Notes: generated from the sequence alone by a model not told the origin. 64,000 bases of DNA from Candidatus Fermentithermobacillaceae bacterium (GCA_012842685.1 DUSI01000032.1:1-64000), one strand, 5' to 3'. Positions 31,987-42,987 are shown, counted from the stretch's first letter. A program made the numbers and translations.

Positions 31987-33204
31987 TCACTTCCTGAGGT
32001 ATGGTCCTTCCTCACCCAAGAAATCGAGGCATGCCTGGACGAAGATGGCGGATCCGATGTAGAGGACATCTTCATCCACGTCAAATTTGGGATGGTGGTT
32101 CGGGTACATGATGCCCTTCGCCTCGTTCCCGGTCCCAATGGCGAAGAACGTGCCAGGGATCTTCTCCAGGTAGTAGGCCATGTCTTCCCCGCCCATGGTC
32201 ATGCCGGCGGTGACCACGTTCTCCTCGCCGACGACTTTGGCGGCGGAAGCCCTCACCCTGTTGGTTAAGTCCTCGTCGTTGACGAGCGGCGGGTAACCGA
32301 AATGGTAGGTAACCTTCGCCTCGGCCCTCATCGCCGCTGCCACGCCGCAGGCGATCTCGGTGATGCGCTTCTTTATGTATGGTCCCAGGTCCCTCTTCAT
32401 GTAGCGGACAGTGCCTTTCATGGTGCACGTGTCGGGGATTATGTTGTTGGCCGTGCCTGCCTGGATGACACCTACGGTGACGACCGCAGGCTCCGTGGGG
32501 CTTATTGCCCTGGAAACTATCGTCTGGAGCGCGGTCACGATGTGGGAACCGACCACGACCGGGTCCACCGAGGCGTGGGGCGCGGCGCCGTGGCCACCTT
32601 TCCCCTGTATGAATATCTCAAAACGGTCGCTGGCGGCCATGAGCGGGCCCGGACGGAAACCTGCCTGGCCGTTCCCAACGTTCCACAGACTCCCCACGTG
32701 CGCACCGATTATGGCGTCGGGCCGCGGGTCTTCCAGGCAGCCGTCCTCGATCATAAGCCTTGCTCCGCCGGCCCCCTCCTCGCCTGGCTGGAAGATAAAC
32801 TTGACGTTGCCCCTGAATTCCTTCCTCATGTCTGAAAGGATCTTGGCCGCCCCCAGGAGCATGGCCACGTGGGCGTCGTGACCGCAGGCATGCATGAGGC
32901 CCGGTATCTCCGACGCGAACGGAAGCCCCGTCTCTTCTTTGACGGGGAGGGCATCCATGTCGGCCCTCAGGGCGATGGTGCGGATGGCTTCGCCGGGGGT
33001 GGAGGGCGCCTCTCCCCTCAGGAGCCCCACAACCCCGTTTCCGCCCACGCCTTCCCGGACCTCTATGCCCATCTCCCTCAAGGCCGAGGATACGAGGGCG
33101 GCGGTCTTAACCGTATCCAGCATGAGTTCGGGATGCCTGTGGACCTCTCTCCTCCAGGCGATGATCTTGTCTTCAATCGCTTTTGCCCTTTCTCTTACCG
33201 TCAC
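31987..33204 (-). CDS. M20D family amidohydrolase (hippurate/IAA-amino acid type)
   Basis: 405 residues. M20D signatures are present: REVHRHPEL, LRADMDALPV, LMHACGHDAHVAML, FQPGEEGAGG, IIGAHVGSLW, GKGGHGAAPH and YPNHHPKFDVDED, covering the two metal sites and the lid. Members deacylate N-acyl or N-acetyl amino acids and peptides. The start is GTG 33204 with AGGGGTG upstream. It forms a two-gene operon with the AllC-like hydrolase and may feed amino acids from the same class of N-blocked substrates. Confidence 0.88.
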   Translation of the reverse strand: MTVRERAKAIEDKIIAWRREVHRHPELMLDTVKTAALVSSALREMGIEVREGVGGNGVVGLLRGEAPSTPGEAIRTIALRADMDALPVKEETGLPFASEIPGLMHACGHDAHVAMLLGAAKILSDMRKEFRGNVKFIFQPGEEGAGGARLMIEDGCLEDPRPDAIIGAHVGSLWNVGNGQAGFRPGPLMAASDRFEIFIQGKGGHGAAPHASVDPVVVGSHIVTALQTIVSRAISPTEPAVVTVGVIQAGTANNIIPDTCTMKGTVRYMKRDLGPYIKKRITEIACGVAAAMRAEAKVTYHFGYPPLVNDEDLTNRVRASAAKVVGEENVVTAGMTMGGEDMAYYLEKIPGTFFAIGTGNEAKGIMYPNHHPKFDVDEDVLYIGSAIFVQACLDFLGEEGPYLRK

Positions 33205-33324
33205 TGGCGGTCACCCCTGTTTCTCAGAAAGTCTATGAACATCGAACTCTTGCCGTCTTACTTGGTCAGACTGATGGGCAACAGCCCCGGGACTCCCCTG
33301 GGAAACGTTCTCCGGCCATGTTTC

Positions 33325-35094
33325 CTATACCTCGATCTCGGCATAGCGCTTTTCCGCCAGAGAAGACGCGGCCTTCGTAAGAAGCGCCCCCGATATTAGG
33401 AGCACGGCCGCCAGGAGCACGTACACGATAGGCATGGAGAGCCCCGCCGAGAGCATGATCTTCACGAGGAAGCCGGCCCCCACGACGTACGCCAGCGAGA
33501 ACAACATTGCCACCAACGTGCCGAAGTTCCCCTTCATGGCGGCATGGGGGTTTTCCCAGTTAAGTTTCGGGTTCACGAGGTCGTTCATCATGCATATCGC
33601 CGTAACCGAGATGGAAGCCAGCGCTCCGAGCACGGCGATCACCGCAAGGTGGAAAGCGTCGACTTTCAGGAGGATGGCCGAACTCGCGAGCAGGATAACG
33701 AGCTGCACCATGGCGAAGAGGAGGTTGTAGACCATCTTCCCCTTAAACTGCTCTTTCGGCGGCACCGGGATCATCTTGGAGGCCCAAAAAGACCTGCCTT
33801 CCCTAGATATGCACGTGGACGCCACCTGGTTTCCCGAAACGATGAAAGCATGGGCGGCCAGGATGATGAGGGTCACGACATCCAGCGCGTAACCTGAGAG
33901 CCCGCTCGTAAGGGCCGACAGCTGTCCCCCTCCGGTCACCGTAGTCAGGATGATTATTAAGGGGAACACCAGTAGGTTCGTGAGCACGGTGAGTAGATGA
34001 TTGGGAGTCCTCACCAGCATGTAGTGGTCCCTTACGGCTATGGCCACCGCTGGGCTCCTCAACTTGAAGGCGAGGGAAGACGCCGTGGCAACTGGGATCC
34101 CATCGCGTCCCTCTCCCGTTGCTTTCCGCCCAACTCCTATAGCGGGCATACCTCTCGGCCTACCGGCCGCCTTGCGATAACCGGCGACCTCGGTCGTGTA
34201 CCCTCCCAGGAACCACTGCTGGGTGAGGGCAGTGACTGCGCCCAAGGCCCCGAATGAGGATCCCACGAACAGGAGGATCCCCGCGAGCCGCCCGAACGGA
34301 GTGTCGGCGGTCAGGGCTAGGGCCGCCCACCTCAGGGGCGGGTAGTACCTGGACGCCGCCCTTATGAGGCCGTTTCGCTCCATGAGCAGGCGTGCTGCCT
34401 CTTCGGGTCCCTTCACGGTGATCGACGTGTTCAGGTAGTTCAGGCATATCACGAGCGCGAAGAAGATGAGTCCCAGGGCAACACGCAGGTTATCCCTCAT
34501 CCTGGAACTCCTCGTCGAGCGCATGATGACGACCGTAGCCAAGAGCGACAAGGCCAGCGGGACCGCAGGCACCGACAGCAGGACAAGCACCATGTAGGGC
34601 CAAAACTCGGGGATGTGCAATTGGACTCCCAGGGCGACGAGGAACGGTCCAGCGAGCACCGCCGCCATAAGGAGCTCCGCCAAATAGGTGACCACCACTT
34701 TGGCCACCATTATCTGTGCCGGTCTGAGAGGCAAGGCAAGCAGTGTCTCAATGTCGTTTTCGTAGTAGAGCACGGACATTACCGAACTCACGCCGAGGAA
34801 GAACACGATAAACTGCCCCGCGGCCACCGAAGTCAGGACAGAAAGCCCGGGCTGTCCGATAGCCACAAACTGGGCTGCCATGGCCTTGCCCGCCGAGTAG
34901 AGCTGGCCTATCAAGGGGATAAACGCGAGGACGAGGAGCGCGACGTAAACGTAAGCGTACTTGCTCCTCCCAAGACCCAGTTTGTCAGAAAGCCCTCTTG
35001 GACCGTAGGCAACCTTGAGCTGCGTCCTGAGGAGCGAGCTGAATGGAGACCTCACCCTTGTCATCCGGGATGCAAAGACGGTTCCTTCTTTCAC
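33325..35094 (-). CDS. ABC-2-type transporter permease
   Basis: 589 residues, about 12 membrane helices in two similar halves, matching large ABC-2 permeases of the ABC_tran_2 type. A cytosolic loop (about 300-350, rich in Gly/Arg) separates the halves, and each half has an LxxLP coupling-like motif (TLLALPLRPAQIM; KMIPVPPKEQF). Gene order is ATPase then permease, 23 nt apart. GTG 35094 has GGGAGG about 8 nt upstream. The substrate (lipid, antibiotic or small molecule export) is unknown. Confidence 0.82.
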   Translation of the reverse strand: MKEGTVFASRMTRVRSPFSSLLRTQLKVAYGPRGLSDKLGLGRSKYAYVYVALLVLAFIPLIGQLYSAGKAMAAQFVAIGQPGLSVLTSVAAGQFIVFFLGVSSVMSVLYYENDIETLLALPLRPAQIMVAKVVVTYLAELLMAAVLAGPFLVALGVQLHIPEFWPYMVLVLLSVPAVPLALSLLATVVIMRSTRSSRMRDNLRVALGLIFFALVICLNYLNTSITVKGPEEAARLLMERNGLIRAASRYYPPLRWAALALTADTPFGRLAGILLFVGSSFGALGAVTALTQQWFLGGYTTEVAGYRKAAGRPRGMPAIGVGRKATGEGRDGIPVATASSLAFKLRSPAVAIAVRDHYMLVRTPNHLLTVLTNLLVFPLIIILTTVTGGGQLSALTSGLSGYALDVVTLIILAAHAFIVSGNQVASTCISREGRSFWASKMIPVPPKEQFKGKMVYNLLFAMVQLVILLASSAILLKVDAFHLAVIAVLGALASISVTAICMMNDLVNPKLNWENPHAAMKGNFGTLVAMLFSLAYVVGAGFLVKIMLSAGLSMPIVYVLLAAVLLISGALLTKAASSLAEKRYAEIEV

Positions 35095-35117
35095 CGGATC
35101 TACCTCCCCTTCTCCAC

Positions 35118-35882
35118 CTACTTGGCCAGCGACGCCAGCTGGTCCTCAGGCAGCTTCGCCTCGGTGACTTTGAGGAAGACCTCTTCGAGGGTCTTGTCGC
35201 CTTCCTGGGAGAACAGGGCGCGTATCTCCTCTACCGTGCCTACGGCTATGAGTTTCCCCTTGTTGATGATACCCACGCGGTCGCACAGCCTCTCGGCGAC
35301 CTCCATCACGTGGGTCGAGAAAAAGACCGACCCGCCTTCCCTGACGTGGGCGCGCATGAGCTCCTTGAGGACGAAAGAAGACCGGGGGTCGAGCCCCATC
35401 ATAGGTTCATCCAGGACCCAGAACTTGGGCCTGTGGAGGAGAGAACCGATGAGGGCGATCTTCTGCCGCATGCCGCGGGAATAGCTTCCTATGGGGTCGG
35501 AGACGGCCTTCGTCATCTCAAAGGTCTCGAGTAGGGTCATGGCCCTCGTCCGGCGGTCCTCCAGGGACACCCCGTAGACATCAGCCATGAAATTCAGGTA
35601 CTCAATCCCCGTGAGCTTATCCCAGAGTTCCGCCTCATCGGGAAGGTACCCAGTCATGAATTTGGCCCGCATGGGATCCTGGGCGAGATCCACCCCACCG
35701 ATCTCGATCCGGCCTTCGTCGGGTCTCAGTATCCCGACGACCATCTTGATCGTGGTGGTCTTTCCCGCGCCGTTGGGACCCAAGAATCCGAAGATCTCCC
35801 CGGGACGGACGTGGAGGTCCAGCTTGTCGACGGCTTTGACTCCCGAGCCGTAGGACTTGGAGACACCGCTCAGCTTAAGCAT
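35118..35882 (-). CDS. ABC transporter ATP-binding protein
   Basis: 254 residues. Walker A GPNGAGKTT (about 37-45), signature SYSRGMRQKI, Walker B FWVLDEPMMGLD and H-loop FFSTHVME are intact. YLPDEAELWDKLTG before the signature and the C-terminal extension after residue 215 fit exporters of the CcmA/NatA-like group. It energises the adjacent permease. GGAAGGGG precedes ATG 35882. An inverted repeat (35930-35948) and the purL terminator lie in its upstream region. Confidence 0.9.
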   Translation of the reverse strand: MLKLSGVSKSYGSGVKAVDKLDLHVRPGEIFGFLGPNGAGKTTTIKMVVGILRPDEGRIEIGGVDLAQDPMRAKFMTGYLPDEAELWDKLTGIEYLNFMADVYGVSLEDRRTRAMTLLETFEMTKAVSDPIGSYSRGMRQKIALIGSLLHRPKFWVLDEPMMGLDPRSSFVLKELMRAHVREGGSVFFSTHVMEVAERLCDRVGIINKGKLIAVGTVEEIRALFSQEGDKTLEEVFLKVTEAKLPEDQLASLAK

Positions 35883-35929
35883 GGCAAAACCCCTTCCTGC
35901 CTCATGTGGGAAACGCTACACTGCTTAAG

Positions 35930-35948
35930 TACGTGGCTTCCCCACGTA
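35930..35948. promoter_or_regulatory. TACGTGG palindrome upstream of ABC transporter
   Basis: TACGTGG (35930-35936), 5 nt, CCACGTA (35942-35948): a perfect 7-bp inverted repeat about 50 bp upstream of the ABC ATPase start and just after the purL terminator. Candidate operator for the transporter operon. Confidence 0.4.
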
Positions 35949-35958
35949 AGTATCCACT

Positions 35959-35996
35959 AAAAAGGCCGCCTGCCGGAAGGGGTCCCGTAGGCGGCC
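35959..35996 (-). terminator. Rho-independent terminator of the purine operon
   Basis: On the minus strand GGCCGCCT and AGGCGGCC (35989-35996 and 35964-35971) pair around a 17-nt loop and are followed by a U5 tract (A5 at 35959-35963 on the plus strand). It lies about 30 nt after the purL stop. Confidence 0.9.
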
Positions 35997-36025
35997 CGGA
36001 TATCTTCAGGAAGTTTGCCGTGCTA

Positions 36026-38287
36026 TCAGCCTTTCAGCGACTTTTCGAGCCCTGTCTTGTACGCGCTGAGGATCTCCTCTACCGAAACTTCAAGGATCCT
36101 CAGCCCGCCGCAGGTCTCAACGGCCAGGCTCGAGCCCTGGACGCTGCCGATCACGGAAAGAGGCACGTTGTGCCGCTTGCAGATCTCGGAAACCTTCTCT
36201 TCCAAATCCGCCGGGAACGAGACGACGGCGGCGGTATTGCATTCTCCAAAGAGCATGCCGTCGACCCTAATGTCTTCCCTTTCTCCGCAGCCCAAAGCTT
36301 TGGGCGACACCGCGCATCCTCTCGCCCCTTCCGCGCCGTGGACGCAGCACTCCGCAAGGGCCACGAGAAGCCCTCCTTCAGAGATGTCCTGGGCCGAGCT
36401 GAAGACCCCTTCTCCGGCGCCTTCGGTGAGGACATCTATGATGCCCCTGGCGAGATCAAGGTCGGGCTCCCTCGGGTCTCCCGCGACCATACCATGCGCG
36501 ATTTCCAGATACTCGCTTCCCGCGAGGGACCGGGCATCTCCCCAGACCTTGCCCAAAACGGCAATGATGTCGCCGGGACGCTTAAAGCCCGGATCAATGC
36601 GCTTCTCAATGTCATCGAGGACGCCGAGCATGCCGACGATGGGAGTCGGGTAGATGGCCTGGTCGTCGGTCTCGTTGTAGAGGCTCACGTTGCCACCTGT
36701 AACCGGGGTCTCAAGGACCCTGCAGGCCTCTCCCATGCCGCGGACGGCTTCCTTGAGCTGCCAGTATATTTCGGGGTTTTCTGGGCTCCCGAAGTTCAGG
36801 CAGTTCGTGATGGCCAGGGGCCTGGCGCCTGTAACAGCCACGTTGAGGGCCGCCTCGGTGACCGCCCAGGCAGCGCCCGCCGCGGGGTTCAGGTAGACCA
36901 GGCGCCCATTGCAGTCGGTGGTAAAAACGAGGCCTTTCTTCGTGCCCTTGACCCGCATGACCGCGGCTCCCTTGCCCGGTCCTTCCACGGTATCGGTCCG
37001 CACCATATAGTCGTACTGCCTGTAGACGGGCTCTTTCGAGGCGATGTTGGGAGAGGCGAGGAGTCTCAGCAATATGTCCTTGAGCTCCCCAAACTCCGGC
37101 GCGCGTATATCTTCGTCCCTGAGGTTTCGCGTTTTCTTCAGGTATTCAGGCTCGCGGGCCTCGGGGGTGTACTCGGGAGCGCCCATGGCGAGGAGGGAAA
37201 CGGGGATGGACGCTTCGAGTTTCCCGTTATGGAATACCTCGAGGTTGCCGCTGTCCGTAACCCTGCCTATCTCAGCAGCGTGGAGTCCCCACTTGGCCCC
37301 TATCCTCTTTACTTCCTCGACCTTGTCGGCGCTCACTATGAGGAGCATGCGCTCCTGGCTCTCGGAGAGCATGACCTCGTAGGCGTTCATCCCTCCTTCC
37401 CGTTGGGGGACCTTCCCCACGTCGATGGCGAGGCCCGTCCCCGCCCTGGCGGCCGTCTCGGCGCAGGAAGACGTGAGACCCGCCGCGCCCATATCCTGGA
37501 TGCCCACTACCGCGCCGGACGCCATCATCTCGAGACACGCCTCGATGAGGAGCTTCTCCATAAACGGGTCGCCCACCTGGACGTTCACCCGCTTGGACTC
37601 GCTGTCCTCGCCCAGTACATCGGAGGCGAATGTGCAGCCGTGGATGCCGTCCCGGCCGGTGGAATGGCCGACCACCATGACCACGTTCCCCACACCGTAG
37701 GCACCTCCCCTGTGGAGGTCCTCGTGCTTCATGAGCCCGGCGCAGAGCACGTTTACCAGGGGATTACCTGCGTAGGGCCTCGCGAAGAACACTTCCCCCC
37801 CAACGGTCGGGATCCCCAGGCAGTTGCCGTAGCCGGCGATGCCCGACACCACGCCGCCGAAAAGGAACCTGGTCCTGGGGTCGTCGGGCGGGCCAAAACG
37901 GAGGGAATCGAGGAGGATCACCGGCCTCGCCCCCATGGCCAGGATGTCCCGGACTATGCCGCCGATGCCCGTAGCGGCTCCCTGGTAGGGCTCAACGGCG
38001 CTCGGGTGGTTGTGGGACTCTATCTTGAAAGCACATGCCAGGTTGTCGCCTATATCGACCACTCCCGCGTTCTCTCCGGGGCCCACGAGCACCCGGGGCC
38101 CTTCGGTCGGGAGGGTCTTAAGGAGCGGCTTGGAGTGCTTGTACGCGCAATGCTCGGACCAGAGCACCGCGAACATGCCCAGCTCGGTGTAGTTGGGTTC
38201 TCGCCCGAGGCGCTCCTTTATGAGTTCGTATTCAGAATCCTTAAGGCCCATCTCGCGCCAGGGCGCCTTTTGGGACGTATCTGCCAT
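36026..38287 (-). CDS. purL: Phosphoribosylformylglycinamidine synthase large subunit PurL
   Basis: 753 residues, the small-PurL type that needs PurS and PurQ. The catalytic His motif [20 protein letters not shown] is at about 90-110. [18 protein letters not shown] and [20 protein letters not shown] match the ATP-binding AIRS halves, and the duplicated C-terminal AIRS domain is complete. Step 4 of purine synthesis: FGAR, ATP and Gln-derived ammonia to FGAM. It follows purQ by 19 nt with AAGGAG before ATG 38287. The stop is followed by a strong terminator, so this is the last gene of the operon. Confidence 0.97.
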   Translation of the reverse strand: MADTSQKAPWREMGLKDSEYELIKERLGREPNYTELGMFAVLWSEHCAYKHSKPLLKTLPTEGPRVLVGPGENAGVVDIGDNLACAFKIESHNHPSAVEPYQGAATGIGGIVRDILAMGARPVILLDSLRFGPPDDPRTRFLFGGVVSGIAGYGNCLGIPTVGGEVFFARPYAGNPLVNVLCAGLMKHEDLHRGGAYGVGNVVMVVGHSTGRDGIHGCTFASDVLGEDSESKRVNVQVGDPFMEKLLIEACLEMMASGAVVGIQDMGAAGLTSSCAETAARAGTGLAIDVGKVPQREGGMNAYEVMLSESQERMLLIVSADKVEEVKRIGAKWGLHAAEIGRVTDSGNLEVFHNGKLEASIPVSLLAMGAPEYTPEAREPEYLKKTRNLRDEDIRAPEFGELKDILLRLLASPNIASKEPVYRQYDYMVRTDTVEGPGKGAAVMRVKGTKKGLVFTTDCNGRLVYLNPAAGAAWAVTEAALNVAVTGARPLAITNCLNFGSPENPEIYWQLKEAVRGMGEACRVLETPVTGGNVSLYNETDDQAIYPTPIVGMLGVLDDIEKRIDPGFKRPGDIIAVLGKVWGDARSLAGSEYLEIAHGMVAGDPREPDLDLARGIIDVLTEGAGEGVFSSAQDISEGGLLVALAECCVHGAEGARGCAVSPKALGCGEREDIRVDGMLFGECNTAAVVSFPADLEEKVSEICKRHNVPLSVIGSVQGSSLAVETCGGLRILEVSVEEILSAYKTGLEKSLKG

Positions 38288-38306
38288 TCTACCCAGCTCC
38301 TTTTCC

Positions 38307-39017
38307 TCACTTAGACAGGAAAGCGCCTGTCTCGAGGCTCTTTATCATGGAAAGGAATACCCGCCTCCCGTCTTCGCCGCCCAGAAGGGACTCGGAGCAA
38401 CGCTCAGGATGGGGCATTAGGCCGAGGACGTTGCCCTTTTCGTTGATGATCCCGGCTATGTTTCGGGCGGCGCCGTTGGGGTTAGCTTCCCTCGTCGGGT
38501 TCCCGTAAGCATCAACGTACCTGAACACGATCCTTCCGGCGCGCTCCAGCTCATCCAGCACTTCCGGCTCAGCGTAGTAGTTGCCTTCGCCGTGGGCAAT
38601 GGGAACCCTGATCACTTCTCCTGGCTTGTAGAGGTTCGTAAACGGGGTGCTTGTGTTCTCCACCTTCAGATTCACCCACTGGCACCGGAACTCCAGCACG
38701 TCGTTGGGGAGCATCGCCCCCGGGAGGAGTCCTGCCTCCAGGAGGATCTGGAAACCGTTGCAGATGCCAATAACCAGTTTGCCTTCATCCACGAACTTGT
38801 ACACCGAGTCCATGACCGGCGAAAACCTAGCGAGGGCCCCGCACCTCAGGTAATCTCCGTAGGAAAACCCGCCCGGAAGGACGAGGGCGTCAAAACCCGA
38901 TAGATCCCTGCTTTCGTGCCAGACATACTCGCAGTCTGCCCCGATCACGTCTCTGAGCACGTGGTACGCATCCGAATCGCAGTTAGAACCCGGAAAAACC
39001 ACTACGCCGAACTTCAT
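38307..39017 (-). CDS. purQ: FGAM synthase glutaminase subunit PurQ
   Basis: 236 residues, class I glutamine amidotransferase. The nucleophile elbow is IGICNGFQ (Cys about 87), and the His/Glu pair is in LMPHPERC. It provides ammonia to PurL. The start ATG 39017 overlaps the purS stop by 4 nt (ATGA), typical of purSQ. The product length is as expected. Confidence 0.96.
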   Translation of the reverse strand: MKFGVVVFPGSNCDSDAYHVLRDVIGADCEYVWHESRDLSGFDALVLPGGFSYGDYLRCGALARFSPVMDSVYKFVDEGKLVIGICNGFQILLEAGLLPGAMLPNDVLEFRCQWVNLKVENTSTPFTNLYKPGEVIRVPIAHGEGNYYAEPEVLDELERAGRIVFRYVDAYGNPTREANPNGAARNIAGIINEKGNVLGLMPHPERCSESLLGGEDGRRVFLSMIKSLETGAFLSK

Positions 39018-39283
39018 CTCTGAGCACCAGCTTTCTCTTCTTCCACGTAGACCCTGTAGGATTCGGTCACCGGGTTCGCCAGGAGCTTCCGGGCCATGCT
39101 ATCCAGCAGGTCTTTGGCGGCCTCTGGGCTCTCGGCTTCGAGGGTTATCACGATGTTCTTGCCTATCCGCACATTTTCCACTTCCTTAAAGCCCATCGCC
39201 GCCAGCGACCCTTTCACGGCGGCCCCTTGAGGGTCGAAGATGCTTTCCTTGAGCCAGACCGTAACCGTTCCCTTGAACTTCAT
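39014..39283 (-). CDS. purS: FGAM synthase subunit PurS
   Basis: 89 residues. The PurS pattern is a beta-strand start ([18 protein letters not shown]), [16 protein letters not shown] and [14 protein letters not shown]. This small protein joins PurQ and PurL in the ammonia-channel complex. It is translationally coupled to purQ and follows purC by 35 nt. Confidence 0.95.
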   Translation of the reverse strand: MKFKGTVTVWLKESIFDPQGAAVKGSLAAMGFKEVENVRIGKNIVITLEAESPEAAKDLLDSMARKLLANPVTESYRVYVEEEKAGAQR

Positions 39284-39318
39284 GTGAGCGCCTCCCGTTC
39301 TCCGTGCTCACCACGGAA

Positions 39319-40065
39319 TTAGTTCGAGATCCTTCTCAGGACTTCCACGTAAGCTTCCCTGACGCCGCCCAGGTCCCGGCGGAACCGGTCCTTATCCAGC
39401 TTCTCGCCGGTGGACTTGTCCCAGAACCTGCACGTGTCCGGGGATATCTCGTCTCCGAGGACAATGGGCCCGAGGACTTCCTCGCCGGCGGGCCCGGAAG
39501 TCACTATCCTGCCGAACTCGAGCTTCATGTCTACGAGCTCGAGCCCCCGCCCTGCGAAAAACTCCCGGAGTATCCCGCTTACCTTGCGGGCCATCTCCTT
39601 GACCTCGGAAAGCTCATCTTCCGTCAAGACGCCGAAAACCAGGACGTGCTCGTCGTTCCACAGGGGATCTCCCAGCTCGTCCGACTTATAGTAGATCTCC
39701 AGGACCGGCCTTGGCAGGGGCGTGCCTTCTTCCCTGCCGGAACGCTTGGAGAGGCTCCCCGCCACGATGTTTCTGACCACCACTTCCACGGGCAGGATCC
39801 TAAGCTTCCTTACCTTGAGGGTGACCTCGTCCACCTTCTCGATGTAATGGGTCTTTATCCCCCGCTCTTCGAGGAGATTGAAGAGGATCGCCGAGATCTC
39901 GGCATTTAGCCGTCCTTTGTCTTCGATGGTCCCTTTTTTCACGCCGTTAAAGGCGGTAGCGCTGTCTTTGAAGACCATATAGACTTCTCCCGGGTTATCG
40001 CCGGGAAATATCATCTTGGCCTTACCTTCGTACAGTTTCTCCTTGCCCGGAAATAGGCTTTCCAT
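39319..40065 (-). CDS. purC: SAICAR synthetase PurC
   Basis: About 248 residues. Motifs YEGKAKMIF, KDSATAFNG, VVVRNIVAGSLSKR, DDEL-type metal site region (YYKSDELGDPLWNDEH) and LELVDMKLEFGR are diagnostic. It ligates aspartate to CAIR (step 8). The start is set at ATG 40065 with GAGGGGG 8 nt before it. A TTG nine codons upstream lacks a good RBS. The gene lies between purB and purS. Confidence 0.95.
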   Translation of the reverse strand: MESLFPGKEKLYEGKAKMIFPGDNPGEVYMVFKDSATAFNGVKKGTIEDKGRLNAEISAILFNLLEERGIKTHYIEKVDEVTLKVRKLRILPVEVVVRNIVAGSLSKRSGREEGTPLPRPVLEIYYKSDELGDPLWNDEHVLVFGVLTEDELSEVKEMARKVSGILREFFAGRGLELVDMKLEFGRIVTSGPAGEEVLGPIVLGDEISPDTCRFWDKSTGEKLDKDRFRRDLGGVREAYVEVLRRISN

Positions 40066-40099
40066 GTCAGAGGCCCCCTCGCTTTGGCTCAAGCCGGAC

Positions 40100-41398
40100 T
40101 CATACGATAAGCCCCAGCCGCCTGAATATGAAATCGACCGACTTCAGAGCTTTTTTCAGGCTGAAGCACTCTTCCAGCCGCTCGCGGCCAACTCTTCCCA
40201 CAATTTCTCCGTCGCCCATGACCCTCTCGCAAAACGAAGGCGGGCCTTCCCACGCCGCCATGGCGTGGGACTGGACCCTGGCATAGGCTTCTTCCCGGCT
40301 CATGCCCGACTCCACGAGGGCGAGGAGCACCTCTTCGGAGAAGACGAGCCCGCCCGTCATCTCCAGATTCATCTGCATCCGCTCGGGATACACCCTCATG
40401 TCTCTGAGGATACCGGTCATCCGGTGGATCATGTAGTCGAGGAGGGTAGTCGCGTCGGGAAGGATGATCCTCTCAACCGACGAGTTGGAGATATCCCTCT
40501 CGTGCCAGAGGAGGTTGTTTTCCAGCGCCGCCTGGGCGTAGCCTCTCATGAGCCTGGCCATGCCGCATATCTGCTCGAGCCCCACCGGGTTCTTCTTGTG
40601 GGGCATGGCCGACGACCCTTTCTGCCCGGCCCGGAAAGGCTCCTCGATCTCCCTGACTTCCGTCCTGGCAAGCCCTCTCAGGTCGTAGGCTATCTTCTCG
40701 AGGGTCGAAGCCGCGACGGCCAGCGCGCACACGCAGGAAGCGTGCCTGTCCCTCTGGACTATCTGGTTGGATATGGGCGCGGGAGAAAGGTCAAGCTTCT
40801 CGCAGACGTACCGTTCGACAAAAGGATCCACGTGGGCGTAGGTACCTACCGCGCCGGAGAGCTTCCCGACAGACACCTCCGCCATGGCCCTCTGGAGCCG
40901 CTCCCTGTTCCTCTTCATCTCCTCATACCAGAGGGCAACCACAAGCCCGAAAGTCATGGGTTCGGCGTGAACCCCGTGGGTGCGGCCGATGCACGGGGTG
41001 TCCTTGTACTTGAGCGCGAGGTCGCGCAAGACTTCTATCATCTCGTCGACGCCCGTGAGTATGGTCTTCAGGGCGTCTCTCAGGAGAGACGAGAGGGCCG
41101 TGTCGACCACGTCGTAGGAGGTGAGCCCGAAGTGGATGTACTTACCTTCCTCTCCCACAGTCTCGGCTACCTGGCTCACGAAGGCGATGACGTCGTGCCT
41201 GACCTCTCTCTCGATCTCGTCGATCCTCTTGGGGTCGACCTTGGCTTTCGCCCTCACCTGGGCCGCGGTGCCCTTGGGAACCGCCCCCAGGATCTCCCAG
41301 GCCTCGAGGGCCAGGATCTCCACTTCCAGCCACCTCATGTACTTGTTCTCGTCGCTCCAGATCTTTTTCATAGGGGCCCGGGTGTACCGCGGGATCAC
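40100..41398 (-). CDS. purB: Adenylosuccinate lyase PurB
   Basis: 432 residues. Fumarase-superfamily motifs are present: TSYDVVDTALS, the GRTHGVHAEPMTFG block with active-site His, and the mobile-loop signature SSAMPHKKNPVGLEQ with the catalytic Ser. It cleaves SAICAR to AICAR and adenylosuccinate to AMP. The start is GTG 41398 (VIPRYTRAPMKKIW) with GGGGAG 8 nt upstream, matching the family N-terminus (IPRYT). The frame upstream reaches into guaA and is not conserved. It follows guaA by 32 nt. Confidence 0.96.
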   Translation of the reverse strand: MIPRYTRAPMKKIWSDENKYMRWLEVEILALEAWEILGAVPKGTAAQVRAKAKVDPKRIDEIEREVRHDVIAFVSQVAETVGEEGKYIHFGLTSYDVVDTALSSLLRDALKTILTGVDEMIEVLRDLALKYKDTPCIGRTHGVHAEPMTFGLVVALWYEEMKRNRERLQRAMAEVSVGKLSGAVGTYAHVDPFVERYVCEKLDLSPAPISNQIVQRDRHASCVCALAVAASTLEKIAYDLRGLARTEVREIEEPFRAGQKGSSAMPHKKNPVGLEQICGMARLMRGYAQAALENNLLWHERDISNSSVERIILPDATTLLDYMIHRMTGILRDMRVYPERMQMNLEMTGGLVFSEEVLLALVESGMSREEAYARVQSHAMAAWEGPPSFCERVMGDGEIVGRVGRERLEECFSLKKALKSVDFIFRRLGLIV

Positions 41399-41430
41399 TG
41401 GCAGTCTCCCCTTTCCAGCGCGCTTTCGCG

Positions 41431-42987
41431 CTACTCCCATTCAATGGTCGACGGGGGCTTGGACGTAATATCCAAGACCACCCTGGTTACGTCGTGCACT
41501 TCGTTGACGATGCGCGTTGACACCCTCTCCAGGACGTCGTAAGGGAGCCTCGCCCAGTCGGCCGTCATGGCGTCTTCGGAGTGGACGGCCCTTATGGCTA
41601 TGACGTGCCCGTAGGTGCGCTTATCCCCCATCACTCCGACTGTGCGGACGCCGGGGAGCACGCAGAAACATTGCCAGAGCCTGTCGTACCAACCGGCGCG
41701 CCGGATCTCTTCGTCGAGTATGGCCTGGGCTTTCCTCACGATGTCCAGTTTCTCGCGGGTAACCTCGCCGAGGACCCTAACCGCGAGTCCCGGCCCAGGG
41801 AAGGGGTGCCGCCCGACGAACTCGTCGGAAAGGCCGAGCTCCTTCCCGAGGAGCCTTACCTCGTCTTTAAAAAGCTCCCTGATGGGCTCCAGGAGCTTGA
41901 GATCCATGCGTTCGGGAAGTCCTCCTACATTGTGGTGGCTCTTTATGACGTTGCGGGTGCGGGTGCCCGACTCAATGACGTCCGGGTAGATGGTTCCCTG
42001 GAGGATGAACTCTACGCCCCCGAGTTTCCTGGCTTCTTCTTCGAAGACCCTGATAAACTCCTCGCCTATGATCTTCCGCTTGCGCTCGGGGTCTAATACC
42101 CCTTCGAGCCTCCCGAGGAACCTCTCCTGGGCGTTTACCAGCTGCACCTTGACGCCCAGCCTGCCCAGGGCTTCCACCACATAGGCCGCCTCATCTTGCC
42201 TCATGAGGCCGTGGTCGACCAAGATCGGGTGAAGCCTGTCTCCTATGGCCCTATGGACCAGCACGGCACACACCGTCGAGTCAACTCCGCCTGAGACGCC
42301 CGCCACGACGTGGGCGTCCCCGACCCTCTCGCGGATCTCCCTGATGGAGCGCTCCACAAAACGCTCCATTGTCCAGTCGGCTTCGAGACCCGCGACCTTG
42401 AACAGGAAGTTCGCCAAGAGATCCCGCCCAAGAGCCGTGTGCTTCACCTCTGGGTGGAACTGGACTCCGTAGAGCTTCCTCGCCGGATCGGCCATCGCAG
42501 CCACTTTCGTCTTCTCTGTGGAACCCGTGATTATGAAGCCGGGCGGCACTTCGTCCACAGTATCGCCGTGGCTCATCCACACCCGGGTTTCGTCGGGGAA
42601 GCCGTCGAATATGCCGTCTTTCGAGAGCACCCTGAGGGCCTGCGGCCCGTATTCCCTGGTCCCGGTGACGCTCCCCTCGACCACTCTGCCGCCCAGAATC
42701 TTGGCCATGGCCTGCATGCCGTAGCAGATCCCCAGGACGGGGCAGCCGAGCCTGAAAACCTCGGGATCCGGCAGGGGGACCCCCTCTTCATAGACGCTGT
42801 CGGGTCCGCCCGACAAAATGATCGCGCCGGGGATATCACGCCCTGAAGGATCGACGCTGGACCGGATCTCGCCAACCGTGGCATCGCCCGGGATCACCTG
42901 GCAGTAGACCTTGAGCTCGCGGACGGTCCTTGCTATGAGCTGGGTATACTGGGCTCCGAAATCGAGGATGATCACTTGGTTTCTCAA
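41431..42987 (-). CDS. guaA: GMP synthase (glutamine-hydrolysing) GuaA
   Basis: 518 residues. An N-terminal class I GATase ([13 protein letters not shown] nucleophile Cys; [10 protein letters not shown] His/Glu) is joined to an ATP-pyrophosphatase ([15 protein letters not shown]-loop) and a C-terminal dimerisation domain ending [13 protein letters not shown], the canonical GuaA end. It makes GMP from XMP. The start is placed at TTG 42987 because GAGGTG is 6 nt upstream; a GTG at 42996 lies too close to the RBS. It is the first gene of guaA-purB-purC-purS-purQ-purL; purF, purM, purN, purH, purD and purE are not in the window. Confidence 0.96.
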   Translation of the reverse strand: MRNQVIILDFGAQYTQLIARTVRELKVYCQVIPGDATVGEIRSSVDPSGRDIPGAIILSGGPDSVYEEGVPLPDPEVFRLGCPVLGICYGMQAMAKILGGRVVEGSVTGTREYGPQALRVLSKDGIFDGFPDETRVWMSHGDTVDEVPPGFIITGSTEKTKVAAMADPARKLYGVQFHPEVKHTALGRDLLANFLFKVAGLEADWTMERFVERSIREIRERVGDAHVVAGVSGGVDSTVCAVLVHRAIGDRLHPILVDHGLMRQDEAAYVVEALGRLGVKVQLVNAQERFLGRLEGVLDPERKRKIIGEEFIRVFEEEARKLGGVEFILQGTIYPDVIESGTRTRNVIKSHHNVGGLPERMDLKLLEPIRELFKDEVRLLGKELGLSDEFVGRHPFPGPGLAVRVLGEVTREKLDIVRKAQAILDEEIRRAGWYDRLWQCFCVLPGVRTVGVMGDKRTYGHVIAIRAVHSEDAMTADWARLPYDVLERVSTRIVNEVHDVTRVVLDITSKPPSTIEWE